This document shows, in pieces, positions 8,469 to 16,731 of a DNA stretch of 64,000 nucleotides. The stretch spans positions 331,560 to 395,559 of the forward strand of contig NZ_KQ954252.1 of the NCBI RefSeq assembly GCF_001519065.1. The letters are read 5' to 3'. The DNA comes from Novosphingobium sp. FSW06-99. Lineage in GTDB: Bacteria > Pseudomonadota > Alphaproteobacteria > Sphingomonadales > Sphingomonadaceae. Below the pieces are notes generated by a model. It saw nothing but the letters and a program-made list of their open reading frames with translations. It searched no databases and was not told the DNA's origin. Within the stretch, counting starts at the first letter, position 1. Every line of letters starts with the position of its first letter. The position numbers and the translations under genes are program-made.

Positions 8469-9499
8469 CCGCACATGCCCGCCTGTTCCAGGCACCGGTC
8501 TGGCACCAACCGAGGCTCGATGCCGCGCATTGCGCCAGTGGCACGATGACGGATCGCGAGCGCCTGTCCTTGCCCGACAGGCTGGTGGTCACCGACCTGC
8601 AAACCCGGGTCGGCGATGCCATGGCCAGCTTGCACGCGACACCTGTCGCAACTTTGCTGGCCATCGTCGGTGCAAAGCCACAATCGCTGGCGCGTCGCAT
8701 CGCCGCCGGCCATCATCTGGCACTGTTGGGCGATCCGCGCATCGACACCATGGCACCCGACATGCTGGACCTCGCCGGCGGCCATGTCGAAATCGGGATT
8801 GACCCGGCCGATATCGAAGGCACCGTGGCAACGCTCGCACATTTGGGCATCGCGCGCGATTGGATCGCGAAAGAGGCGCCGCGTCATCGCGTGACGCTCG
8901 TGCCATATCGCATCGCCCGCTTTCCGGTGACCAATCGCGAATACCGTGATTTCCTGCTCGACACCGGCCATTGCGAAATGCCGAGCAGTTGGACGTCGCG
9001 TCGCTATCCCGTCGAGCGCGCCAATCATCCGGTCTACACCGTTTCGCCCGCATCGGCCGATGCCTATGCGGCATGGCTGGCCGCGCACACCGGGCGGGCA
9101 TTTCGCCTGCCGACCGAGGCCGAATGGGAACATGCTGCGGCTGGACCGCAGGGGCGCGAATATCCGTGGGGCGCACATTTCGACCCGGCGCTGGCCAATA
9201 CCGGCGAATGCGGCTTGTTCGACACGTCTCCTGTGGGTGTTTTCGTTGGCGGCGAGGCGCCATGCGGAGCGGCCGACATGGGCGGCAATGTCGAGGAGTT
9301 TACCGCAGACACATATGCAGCCTATCCCGGCGGCGATTTCGTGGCGGACCATCTGGTGCAGATACACGGCGCCTACCGAGTGGCACGCGGCGGTTGCTTC
9401 TCGCGGTTTGGCGACCTGGCGCGCACGCGGCGGCGTCACGGCCACAATCCGCGCTCGGCGGCCTATGCGATGGGCTTTCGTCTGGCAGAAACACCATGA
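8465..9499 (+). CDS. FGE/EgtB-like (SUMF1 domain) protein
   Basis: A 344-residue protein. The first ~130 residues match no domain I recognise. The rest is a formylglycine-generating-enzyme-like (SUMF1) domain: YRIARFPVTNREYRDFL, FRLPTEAEWEHAA, YPWG, DMGGNVEEFTAD, VARGGCFSR and MGFRLAE. The two copper-binding cysteines of true FGE (in the RGGS-x-x-C...C region) are replaced, here RGGCFSRFGDLARTR. Sulfatase activation is therefore unlikely and an oxidative or structural role as in EgtB, OvoA or PvdO relatives is more plausible. No DinB-type three-histidine iron site is obvious. ATGA overlaps on both sides tie it into the operon. Confidence 0.8.
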   Translation: MTAHARLFQAPVWHQPRLDAAHCASGTMTDRERLSLPDRLVVTDLQTRVGDAMASLHATPVATLLAIVGAKPQSLARRIAAGHHLALLGDPRIDTMAPDMLDLAGGHVEIGIDPADIEGTVATLAHLGIARDWIAKEAPRHRVTLVPYRIARFPVTNREYRDFLLDTGHCEMPSSWTSRRYPVERANHPVYTVSPASADAYAAWLAAHTGRAFRLPTEAEWEHAAAGPQGREYPWGAHFDPALANTGECGLFDTSPVGVFVGGEAPCGAADMGGNVEEFTADTYAAYPGGDFVADHLVQIHGAYRVARGGCFSRFGDLARTRRRHGHNPRSAAYAMGFRLAETP

Positions 9500-10749
9500 G
9501 TCATCTGCTGATCGTCGAGCTGCCCGGCGGCAATGACACCGACATTTTTGCAGCGGCGCTGCACGCAGGACACCGGTTCACCTTGCTGACGGCCGATGCC
9601 CGGCATTATCGGGCGCAGGCCGAAGTGGCGCCATGGCTGGCCCGCGCCGAGGCGGTGATCGAGGTGCCCGGCTTTGCAATCGGGGATGCTATGGCAAGTA
9701 TCGCATCCTGCAAATTTGACGCCATCGTGTGTTTGCAGGATTTGCGCATCGTCGAGACGGCCCTCATCGCACAGGCGCTTGGCCTGCGTCATCTCAATCC
9801 CGCGACGGCATCCTTGGCGCGCAACAAGGCAGCCGTACGGTCCCGCCTTGCCGATGCAGGCATCGCCCAGCCCCCCTATGCCGTCACGACAGGCCGCGAA
9901 GACCTGATCGCAACCGTCGACAGGCTGGGTCTGCCGCTGATCGTCAAGCCGGTCGACGGCTTTGGCTCCCAGCATATTTTCGCCCTGCGTGATGCGGCTG
10001 ATCTGGTGTTGCTGCGGGCCTTGGCCGGCCCCGTTGCCGCCGGGCCAGGCGATTACGGGCTGGGTGTGGCAGCGCAAGGGCAATTGCTGGTCGAACGGCT
10101 GTTCGATGGCACGCTCATCGGCTGCGACACGATGAGCGCCGATGGCCATCATGTGCTGTTGGGCGTCAACGAGAAGCTGTTCTATCCGCCGCCCTCGTTC
10201 GCCATTTGCGGTGGTTGTCTGACCACCAACGCCGGGCAGTTCGGCGCTCTGGAAAGCTGGCTGTTTGCCGTGCTCGACGCGATCGGGTTCGATCATGGCG
10301 CGGCGCATGTTGAAGTGATGCTGACCGCCGACGGCCCGCAACTGGTCGAAGTCAATCCCCGGTTGGTCGGCGCGCGCATTCCCCGCCTGATCAGTGCGGC
10401 GCGCGCGCGATCGGCGCATGCCGATCTGATCGATCTGCACCTGCACGGCCGATTGCCGAAGCTGACCCCGCCAATGCATGCGGTCACGCGTTGGCTGACG
10501 GCACCGCGCGCCGGCCGACTGGCCGCCGTGACCGTGCAGCAGCAATCCGACCCCGCGCTGGTCGAGGTGATGCTGCTCGCCCGGCCCGGCGACACGGTGC
10601 GGCCACCACTCGACAATGCGGACAGGCTCGGCTTCGTCATGACCTGCGGCACGGACCGCGCCGCCATCGAAGCCCTTGCAGAGCGCATCGTCGAGGCGAC
10701 CCACATAAGCGTGGTGCCGGACGGCATTGACCTTAGCGGTAGCGGTTGA
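9496..10749 (+). CDS. ATP-grasp ligase (amino-acid ligase-like)
   Basis: A 417-residue ATP-grasp enzyme of the amino-acid/peptide ligase type (BacD or carnosine-synthase-like). It would join a carboxylate to an amine or other nucleophile through an acyl-phosphate. Visible motifs are an N-terminal pre-ATP-grasp fold, LIVKPVDGFGSQHI with the ATP-binding Lys151, the LLVERLFDG strand, and FDHGAAHVEVMLT...LVEVNPRLVGARIP with metal-binding Glu285 and Asn287. It starts with an ATGA overlap on the FGE-like gene. The absence of carrier-protein genes suggests free small-molecule substrates. The substrate cannot be predicted by eye. Confidence 0.88.
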   Translation: MSHLLIVELPGGNDTDIFAAALHAGHRFTLLTADARHYRAQAEVAPWLARAEAVIEVPGFAIGDAMASIASCKFDAIVCLQDLRIVETALIAQALGLRHLNPATASLARNKAAVRSRLADAGIAQPPYAVTTGREDLIATVDRLGLPLIVKPVDGFGSQHIFALRDAADLVLLRALAGPVAAGPGDYGLGVAAQGQLLVERLFDGTLIGCDTMSADGHHVLLGVNEKLFYPPPSFAICGGCLTTNAGQFGALESWLFAVLDAIGFDHGAAHVEVMLTADGPQLVEVNPRLVGARIPRLISAARARSAHADLIDLHLHGRLPKLTPPMHAVTRWLTAPRAGRLAAVTVQQQSDPALVEVMLLARPGDTVRPPLDNADRLGFVMTCGTDRAAIEALAERIVEATHISVVPDGIDLSGSG

Positions 10750-10828
10750 TCGGGATTGGACCGTCCGACCTCATATTATGTCGCCACATCGACAACGGTG
10801 ATGCGGCTGCCATGTCCAAACGCTGGCT

Positions 10829-11641
10829 ATGAAAGGCCCGAAATTGGGATACCTTGCCGACACCATCGCCGACCTTCAGCGCGGATCGACAACCGATGCG
10901 GGGCGTTCGCTTGTCGATCTGTGGCGCGAAGACGCCAAGATTGAATGGCTCTTGCAGGCACCTGCAGATGCCCGTCAGCGACGCACCCTGATGATCGATG
11001 CCATCCGCAGCAGAATGCAGGCACTGGCGGATCGGATCGATCCTTCGGCAATCGCCCGCGCACTCGGCGCCATGGCGCTGGTTCCCCGTGAACGCTTTGT
11101 CTGCCCGCTCATCGATGATTTTGCCTATCTGCCCATGCCGCTGGCAATCGGCCTGGAGCAGACCATTTCCCATCCCGAACTTGTTGCGGTATTGGCCGGC
11201 GCGGCTGATCCGCGTGGCGGACATGTGCTCGATGTCGGAACGGGGTCGGGGTATCAGGCCGCTGTACTTGGCCAGATGGCCGCGCGCGTCACGTCGGTCG
11301 AAATCCTGGAACCGCACGCACGACTGGCCCAACGGCGTCTTGCCAGCCTCGGCTATGGCAACATCGACGTGCGGGTCGGTGACGCGGTTGCCATGGGGGT
11401 CTGCACACCCGATACTTATGATGCCATCGTTGTCGCCGCAGGCAGCAGCGAAATTCCCCTGGAGTTCCTCTCGGCCCTAAAGCCGGGAGGGCGTCTGGTT
11501 ATGCCCGTCGGCCCGAGCCAGGACGACGAGCAACTGGTTTTGGCGGAAAGGTTGAACGCCACCCAATGGCGCCAATCCACGCTGCGCCCGGCCCGGTTTG
11601 TGCCGTTGACGGGCAAGGGCCAGCGCCAGACAGCGCAGTGA
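10829..11641 (+). CDS. Protein-L-isoaspartate O-methyltransferase-like enzyme with N-terminal extension
   Basis: A SAM-dependent methyltransferase of the PCMT/Pcm family, 270 residues. The Pcm core starts with ALVPRERFV (about 83-91) and LAIGLEQTISHPELVA. Motif I is HVLDVGTGSGYQAAVL (132-147), followed by VTSVEILEPHARLAQRRL and GYGNIDVRVGDA. Normal Pcm is about 210 residues with VPRxxFV near residue 30, so this copy carries about 50 extra N-terminal residues (FecI-free helical sequence rich in charged residues). Its position after an ATP-grasp ligase suggests methylation of a carboxylate on the cluster product rather than general protein repair. It lies 79 nt after the ATP-grasp gene and its Shine-Dalgarno is weak. 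Confidence 0.8.
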   Translation: MKGPKLGYLADTIADLQRGSTTDAGRSLVDLWREDAKIEWLLQAPADARQRRTLMIDAIRSRMQALADRIDPSAIARALGAMALVPRERFVCPLIDDFAYLPMPLAIGLEQTISHPELVAVLAGAADPRGGHVLDVGTGSGYQAAVLGQMAARVTSVEILEPHARLAQRRLASLGYGNIDVRVGDAVAMGVCTPDTYDAIVVAAGSSEIPLEFLSALKPGGRLVMPVGPSQDDEQLVLAERLNATQWRQSTLRPARFVPLTGKGQRQTAQ

Positions 11642-11734
11642 GCAACCACCCCGGGTCAGCCCCGTGTTGCGCTTGCACGCAGCAACCACCTGAAATCCTG
11701 TGTCGGGTGGCCATTTGAGCGGCATTCCAGGCTT

Positions 11735-11750
11735 TGTCACATGATTGACA
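11735..11750. promoter_or_regulatory. Inverted repeat TGTCA-N6-TGACA upstream of TonB receptor
   Basis: TGTCACATGATTGACA is a palindrome with five-base arms, about 50 bp before the receptor start at 11799. The second arm overlaps a possible -35 element (TTGACA at 11745-11750). It could be an operator, but no regulator for it is identified here. Confidence 0.35.
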
Positions 11751-11798
11751 CAGCCCAGACCTAGCCCCGCTCCCGGGCGTCTAAACGGGAGTATGATC

Positions 11799-14099
11799 AT
11801 GAGAAACCTCCACTTGCTGCTATGCAGTTCTGCCGCGGCATTGTTGTCTTCGTTGCCCGCCATGGCCGATGCCGCTCCGCCCGCAGGCGCCCCTCCTGTG
11901 ACGTCGGCCACCACCACCGCAACCGGGACCGAAGGGACCGATGTTTCGCAGATCGTGGTCACGGCCGAAAAGAACGACGCCGCCACCAACGCCCCCTCGA
12001 AAGCCTCGATCTACGAGACCCAGCCGGAATCGCTGATCACGCACAAGTTCATCGAACAATCGACGCCTGAAAGCGGTGACTACACCACCACCGTGGCGAT
12101 CGCCCCGTCGGTCAACAGCTTTGGTGCGAATGGCGGCGGCGTTGGCGATGTCGGCAGCGCGACCATGCGCGGCTTTCAGGACGGCCAGTTCAACATCACC
12201 TATGACGGCATCGCCTTTGGCGACGCCAACGACACCACGCACCACCCGGCAGCGTTCTTCCCCAGTTCGACCATCGGCACCTCGGTGGTCGATCGCGGAC
12301 CGGGTGCGGCGGGCGACATGGGGCAGGCCAACTTCGGCGGCGCGCTCCACTTGTTCTCGCCCCAGGTCAGCGACACCATGGGCGCCAGCCAGAAAGCGAC
12401 GTATGGCAGCTTCAACACGCAGTCCTATGTCACCACGATCCAGACCGGCGCGATCAAGGAGCTGGGCGGAGCCAAGCTGCTGCTGAGCGCCGATATCCGA
12501 TCATCGGATGGCCAGTTGACCGACATGGGCGGGGTCAGCCGCAATTTCCTGGCCAAGCTGGTGGTGCCGATCGGCAGTGATGCAACATTGACCGCGTTCA
12601 GCTCGATCAACCACATCCGCTATAACCAGACCGACAACACTTCGGGTACGATCGTCGGCTTTGGCATCAGCGGGCCGCAACAGGCGGCCTATGGCATCAA
12701 CTTTGGACTGAACAACGATCCCACCGACGAACATTGCACCTGCTATAACTATGTTATCAAAAATACCAGTTTCAACTATCTGAATCTCAAGTGGAATGTT
12801 GCACGCGGCATCACCGTCGAAGACCACCTCTACTATTATTACTACGACAACCAGACCGTCTCGGCGCAAAGCGCGGGCGATCTGCTCAATCCGCCGACGA
12901 CGGGACCGGATGCCGGAACCAGCTATTTCGTCAATGCCGCCGGGGTCACCACCACCGACATCGCCGGATACAAAAAGCAGAACAAATACGACACCTACGG
13001 CAACATTCTGCGCGTCAATGCCGATCTCGGCTTTGGCACGTTGCGCGCCGGGGGCTTGTACGAACATTCGAACGCCACGCGCTTTATCGCCAATTATGAC
13101 CTGACCAACAACACCCCCGATACCACCGCAACGTATGGTTCGGCCGCCGCGGTGGCTGGCCCCAACACGTCGGTTCCCGCGTCGCTGGCCAATTATCAGT
13201 ATTACGAGCCGTCGAGCTGGAACCAGGTCCAGGTGTTTGCCGATTTCGAATGGCGGCCGCTGGAAAACCTGACCATAACGCCGGGGATCAAGCAACTGCA
13301 CTACGTCCGCAGCGTCGACAACGCGCTCGAAACCGGCACCGCGCTCGATGGCACCGGTGTGTTCTATTCCAACGGCAGCCGCACTTATAACAAGACGATG
13401 TGGTTCATCACCGCCAATTACCGGGTCCGGCCCAACTGGTCGTTCTATGCGCAGGCCGCGACCGGTTTCCTGGTGCCGCCGGTCAAGACCGTGTCGGCGG
13501 TGGCGGGCGGCACGGTTTCGCCGACAGCGCCGCAGACCACCACGACCTATCAGATCGGTTCGGTCTACACTGCGGGCAAGCTGACGCTGGATGGCGATTA
13601 TTACTATATCGATGCCAACAACGTGCTCGTGGCAGACAAACACAGTGGCTGCTTTTGCTACCTCAATGACGGCAAGGGCCGCTATTACGGTTTTGAAGCG
13701 CAGGGCGCCTATCACATCGGCTATGGCTTCACCGGTTTTGCCAACGGATCGATCAACGTCGCGCGCAATACCAACGATGGCAACCCGGCCGACGGCGTGA
13801 CCTATTTCACCAACTCCCCCAAGCGCACCGCCGCGTTCGGCCTGATCTACGACTATCACAAGCTGCAGGCGAGTGTGTCGGACAAGATCATCGGTCCGCA
13901 ACTCGCGAGCGATGGCACGACCTGGCTCAATTCCTATGCGACGGTCGATGCCTCGGTGGCTTACGATCTTGGCCATGTGAAGCTGAAACTGGCCGTGTTC
14001 AACTTGTCCAATGGTCGCCCCCGGTTCGACTATGATGGCACCTACTCGGTCTATCAGGTCGGCCGTCAGGTGCAGGGAACCGTGCAAGTCAAGTTCTGA
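11799..14099 (+). CDS. TonB-dependent receptor with paired CxC motifs
   Basis: A 766-residue outer-membrane receptor without STN domain. It has a signal peptide (MRNLHLLLCSSAAALLSSLPAMADA), a TonB-box-like DVSQIVVTAEK, a plug (ATMRGFQDGQFNITYDGI, GAAGDMGQANFGGAL) and a beta-barrel ending ...QVQGTVQVKF. Two CxC pairs, Cys313/Cys315 (HCTCYNY) and Cys618/Cys620 (GCFCYLND), lie in stretches likely to be extracellular loops; cysteines are rare in such barrels and could bind metal or form a disulfide. Start 11799 has GGGAG eight bases upstream; the ATG at 11793 is too close. It may belong functionally to the ligase cluster upstream or to the PepSY gene downstream. Confidence 0.88.
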   Translation: MRNLHLLLCSSAAALLSSLPAMADAAPPAGAPPVTSATTTATGTEGTDVSQIVVTAEKNDAATNAPSKASIYETQPESLITHKFIEQSTPESGDYTTTVAIAPSVNSFGANGGGVGDVGSATMRGFQDGQFNITYDGIAFGDANDTTHHPAAFFPSSTIGTSVVDRGPGAAGDMGQANFGGALHLFSPQVSDTMGASQKATYGSFNTQSYVTTIQTGAIKELGGAKLLLSADIRSSDGQLTDMGGVSRNFLAKLVVPIGSDATLTAFSSINHIRYNQTDNTSGTIVGFGISGPQQAAYGINFGLNNDPTDEHCTCYNYVIKNTSFNYLNLKWNVARGITVEDHLYYYYYDNQTVSAQSAGDLLNPPTTGPDAGTSYFVNAAGVTTTDIAGYKKQNKYDTYGNILRVNADLGFGTLRAGGLYEHSNATRFIANYDLTNNTPDTTATYGSAAAVAGPNTSVPASLANYQYYEPSSWNQVQVFADFEWRPLENLTITPGIKQLHYVRSVDNALETGTALDGTGVFYSNGSRTYNKTMWFITANYRVRPNWSFYAQAATGFLVPPVKTVSAVAGGTVSPTAPQTTTTYQIGSVYTAGKLTLDGDYYYIDANNVLVADKHSGCFCYLNDGKGRYYGFEAQGAYHIGYGFTGFANGSINVARNTNDGNPADGVTYFTNSPKRTAAFGLIYDYHKLQASVSDKIIGPQLASDGTTWLNSYATVDASVAYDLGHVKLKLAVFNLSNGRPRFDYDGTYSVYQVGRQVQGTVQVKF

Positions 14100-14140
14100 C
14101 AGCGACGCCCATCAAAATCCTGACCGTTGTCTGCCATCCG

Positions 14141-14180
14141 AGCGCAAGATACTATCCCGGTTGCGGGAGTGTCTTGCGCT
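14141..14180 (+). terminator. Stem-loop downstream of TonB receptor
   Basis: A long imperfect hairpin with outer arms AGCGCAAGA / TCTTGCGCT and an inner TCCCG / CGGGA stem around a GTTG loop, followed only by TTTG. It lies 41 bp after the receptor stop and is the best candidate transcription terminator there, although it lacks a long T run. Confidence 0.5.
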
Positions 14181-14274
14181 TTGATGTTCAGGCAAACCGG
14201 GGGTACCAATCGTGATGATGACCGCCTGGTGCCGGCCAGAGCAAACGGGTCATTGAAACCGAAAGGACAGATTT

Positions 14275-14685
14275 TTGCGCAAATGGCATCGCTGGCTGGC
14301 AGTTTTCGCCGGCGTCTTTATCGTATGGATCGCCGCCACCGGCATGGTCGGACAAATCATCTCGCTGGCAGGCGGCGAAGGTCACGATGCGCCCCCGGCT
14401 GCGGTTGCCGCTCCGGTGGCCAGTGGTACCCCTGGTATCTCTTATCCCATACCGAACGGGACTGATGGTTCGCCGGTTCCGGCCAAACCACATCGCAAAC
14501 AGCAGGATCTGTACCATTTCATCATCGATCTTCATTCGGGCGCCTATTTCGGCATGTTCGGCAAGGTGATTTCGGCCATCATCGGCGCCGCATTGCTGTT
14601 CTTTGCGATTTCCGGAATGTGGATGTACCTCAACATGTTCCGCAAACGGAAAACCATCGGCCGCGCGGGCGTGTTCTGGAAATAG
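14275..14685 (+). CDS. PepSY-associated transmembrane protein
   Basis: A 136-residue inner-membrane protein with two membrane segments: WHRWLAVFAGVFIVWIAATG at the N-terminus and VISAIIGAALLFFAISGMWMYL near the C-terminus, separated by a Pro-rich periplasmic loop. The HDLHSG-like sequence (IIDLHSGAYFGMFGKV) and the C-terminal RKRK are typical of PepSY_TM/ferric-reductase-like proteins encoded next to TonB receptors. It is shorter than full PepSY_TM proteins. The start is TTG at 14275, chosen because AAAGGA stands seven bases upstream and the protein fold begins there. A role in handling reduced or imported metal is an inference from context. Confidence 0.7.
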   Translation: MRKWHRWLAVFAGVFIVWIAATGMVGQIISLAGGEGHDAPPAAVAAPVASGTPGISYPIPNGTDGSPVPAKPHRKQQDLYHFIIDLHSGAYFGMFGKVISAIIGAALLFFAISGMWMYLNMFRKRKTIGRAGVFWK

Positions 14686-14716
14686 GCACCCGATGACCTG
14701 GGCGGAGCCAGCAGCG

Positions 14717-15514
14717 ATGATAAAGGTCTGTGGCATCCGACTTGGGGTCAGTTCGCTGGTCCCGTTGCTGCTGGTGTCAGCCCTGGCGGTTTTGCCTGAT
14801 CGGGCCTGCGCGGGCCCGCCATTCGAGACCGATGACCCGGAACCCGTCGAATTGGGCCATTGGGAGGTCTATACTTTTGCTGCCGGCGCCGTTGGCAACC
14901 ACGATGCAACCGGGCTCGGTCCGTCGCTTGAGGTCAATTACGGCGCGGCCCCCAATCTTCAGCTCCACGTCATCGCGACAACCGCCTATGATGCGCCCTC
15001 GGGAAGTCCGGCGGCTTTTGGCATCGGCGATACCGAACTCGGCATGAAATATCGTCTTATCAGCCCCGGCGAGCACGACTGGTATCCCGAAGTCGGGGTG
15101 TTCCCCCTGATCGAACTGCCCTCTGGCAAAGCCGGTCGCAATCTTGGGGCCGGGCAGGTGCAAGTATTTCTGCCGCTGTGGCTGCAGAAAAATCTTGGCA
15201 AGTGGACGACTTATGGCGGCGGTGGGTATTGGCTCAACCCCGGTCCCGGAAACCGCGACTACTGGTTCACCGGTTGGCTGGTGCAAAGACAGATAACCGC
15301 GAAACTGGCCCTGGGTGGCGAGCTTTTCCACCAGACCGCTAGCATGGTGGGGCGCGGCGGCTCGACCGGCTTCAACTTCGGTGGCCAATATGATGTTTCG
15401 GACCACCACCACCTGTTGTTCTCGGCCGGCCACGGCGGACTGTCCTATGCGGTGGACGGGGCGGCCGTGAGCCATCCGGGGACATATTATCTGGCCTACC
15501 AATGGACGTTCTGA
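14717..15514 (+). CDS. Outer-membrane protein, MetA-pathway (phenol degradation) family
   Basis: A 265-residue secreted beta-barrel-type protein. A signal peptide (hydrophobic LVPLLLVSALAVLP, ending near ACAG) precedes repeated aromatic beta strands (HWEVYTFAAG, LEVNYGAAPNLQLHV, YWFTGWLVQRQ) and a terminal Phe (YYLAYQWTF), typical of outer-membrane proteins. It resembles PF13557-type transporters named from a phenol-degradation locus, but the actual substrate is unknown. Start 14717 has GGAG nine bases upstream; 14693 is an alternative. It overlaps the chromate transporter start by 13 bp. Confidence 0.7.
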   Translation: MIKVCGIRLGVSSLVPLLLVSALAVLPDRACAGPPFETDDPEPVELGHWEVYTFAAGAVGNHDATGLGPSLEVNYGAAPNLQLHVIATTAYDAPSGSPAAFGIGDTELGMKYRLISPGEHDWYPEVGVFPLIELPSGKAGRNLGAGQVQVFLPLWLQKNLGKWTTYGGGGYWLNPGPGNRDYWFTGWLVQRQITAKLALGGELFHQTASMVGRGGSTGFNFGGQYDVSDHHHLLFSAGHGGLSYAVDGAAVSHPGTYYLAYQWTF

Positions 15515-16731
15515 GCACCCATATCGACGATGCCCCGCCACGATCGCCGGCGTTGGCGCTGGAAGTGTTTGCGGTGGCACTGGGCCTGGGTCTTACCTCG
15601 TTTGGCGGTCCGGTCGCGCACATCGGCTATTTTGAGCGGACGTATGTCCGTCGGCGAAAATGGCTGACTTCGGACGAGTTTGCAGGGTTGGTGGCGCTGT
15701 GCCAGCTCATACCGGGCCCGGCCTCCAGCCAGTTGGGCTATCTGATCGGGTTGCGCCGGGCGGGCTGGGCAGGAGCCTTTGCCGCCTGGGTGGGCTTCAC
15801 ACTGCCATCGGCGGTGCTGATGTTCACGTTTGCGCTGTTCGTGCCGCAATTTTCGGGTCGGTCTGCCGATGCCTGCATGCACGGGCTCAAACTGGTGGCG
15901 GTCGTGATTGTCGCGCAGGCAATCCTGAGCATGACCAGGGCACTGTGTCCCGACGTGGCAAGGAAAAGTATCGCCGTGCTGGCGGCAGCCGTCCTGCTGC
16001 TGATCGGTTTGCCGGGATTGCAGGTGCCGGTTCTGACTGGCGGCGCGCTGCTTGGCGTGATGCTGTGCAGGAACGCACCTGCACGGCGCCATGCTCCGCC
16101 GTTGCCGATCGGCCCCGTACTGGGCGTGTTCTCGCTTGCCCTGATGCTGGCGCTGATGGCCGTCACCGGCCGCGATCATTCCTTGCTGGCGCTGGCGGCG
16201 ATTTTCTATCGTTCGGGCGCGCTGGTGTTCGGCGGGGGCCATGTCGTGCTGCCACTGCTGCGCGCCGGTCTGGTGCCCGCAGGCTGGCTGAACGACACCA
16301 CGTTCCTGTCCGGCTATGGTGCGGCGCAGGCGATGCCCGGGCCCTTGTTCACTTTTGCAGCCTACCTCGGCGCGGCGGTGGCCCCCCAGCATGCCAGCGT
16401 GTCAACCATGGCCCTGTGGTCGGCAGCGGCATTGGGGGCGATTTTCCTGCCCGGAATGCTGATTGCCGTGGCGGGCCTGTCGGTCTGGAACTGGGTGAAT
16501 AGGCATGCGCAAGCGCGCGCGGCCCTGGCCGGTGCCAACGCGGCGGTCGTGGGGATCCTGGGGGTGGCGTTTTGCACGCCAGTCTGTTCAAGTGCGATCT
16601 TGCGCCCCACCGATCTCGCGATCGCCGCGTTGGCCTTTGTCTTGCTGATACGGTTTCGCCTGCCACCTGTTGCGATCGTCGCCATGTGCATCGCCGCGTC
16701 CACTATAGTATCGGCCCATGGGGCGGTTTGA
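15502..16731 (+). CDS. chrA: Chromate transporter ChrA (CHR family, two-domain)
   Basis: A 409-residue inner-membrane chromate efflux protein with the two homologous halves of long-chain CHR proteins. The first half begins VALGLGLTSFGGPVAHIGYFER and contains LCQLIPGPASSQLGYLIG. The second half repeats it as FGGGHVVLPLL and GYGAAQAMPGPLFTFAAYLG. The FGGP/PGP motifs are characteristic. Its start lies inside the end of the upstream outer-membrane gene, which implies co-expression. Chromate specificity rests on the family; sulfate-like anions are possible. Confidence 0.92.
   Translation: MDVLSTHIDDAPPRSPALALEVFAVALGLGLTSFGGPVAHIGYFERTYVRRRKWLTSDEFAGLVALCQLIPGPASSQLGYLIGLRRAGWAGAFAAWVGFTLPSAVLMFTFALFVPQFSGRSADACMHGLKLVAVVIVAQAILSMTRALCPDVARKSIAVLAAAVLLLIGLPGLQVPVLTGGALLGVMLCRNAPARRHAPPLPIGPVLGVFSLALMLALMAVTGRDHSLLALAAIFYRSGALVFGGGHVVLPLLRAGLVPAGWLNDTTFLSGYGAAQAMPGPLFTFAAYLGAAVAPQHASVSTMALWSAAALGAIFLPGMLIAVAGLSVWNWVNRHAQARAALAGANAAVVGILGVAFCTPVCSSAILRPTDLAIAALAFVLLIRFRLPPVAIVAMCIAASTIVSAHGAV

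Noticed and set aside
8465..9499. Maturase for the choline sulfatase
   Set aside because: Both FGE cysteines are missing and the genes are 50 kb apart.
9496..11641. Graspetide-type ribosomal peptide locus
   Set aside because: No precursor peptide ORF found in 10750-10828, 5875-6204 or 11642-11798, and the ligase resembles free amino-acid ligases.
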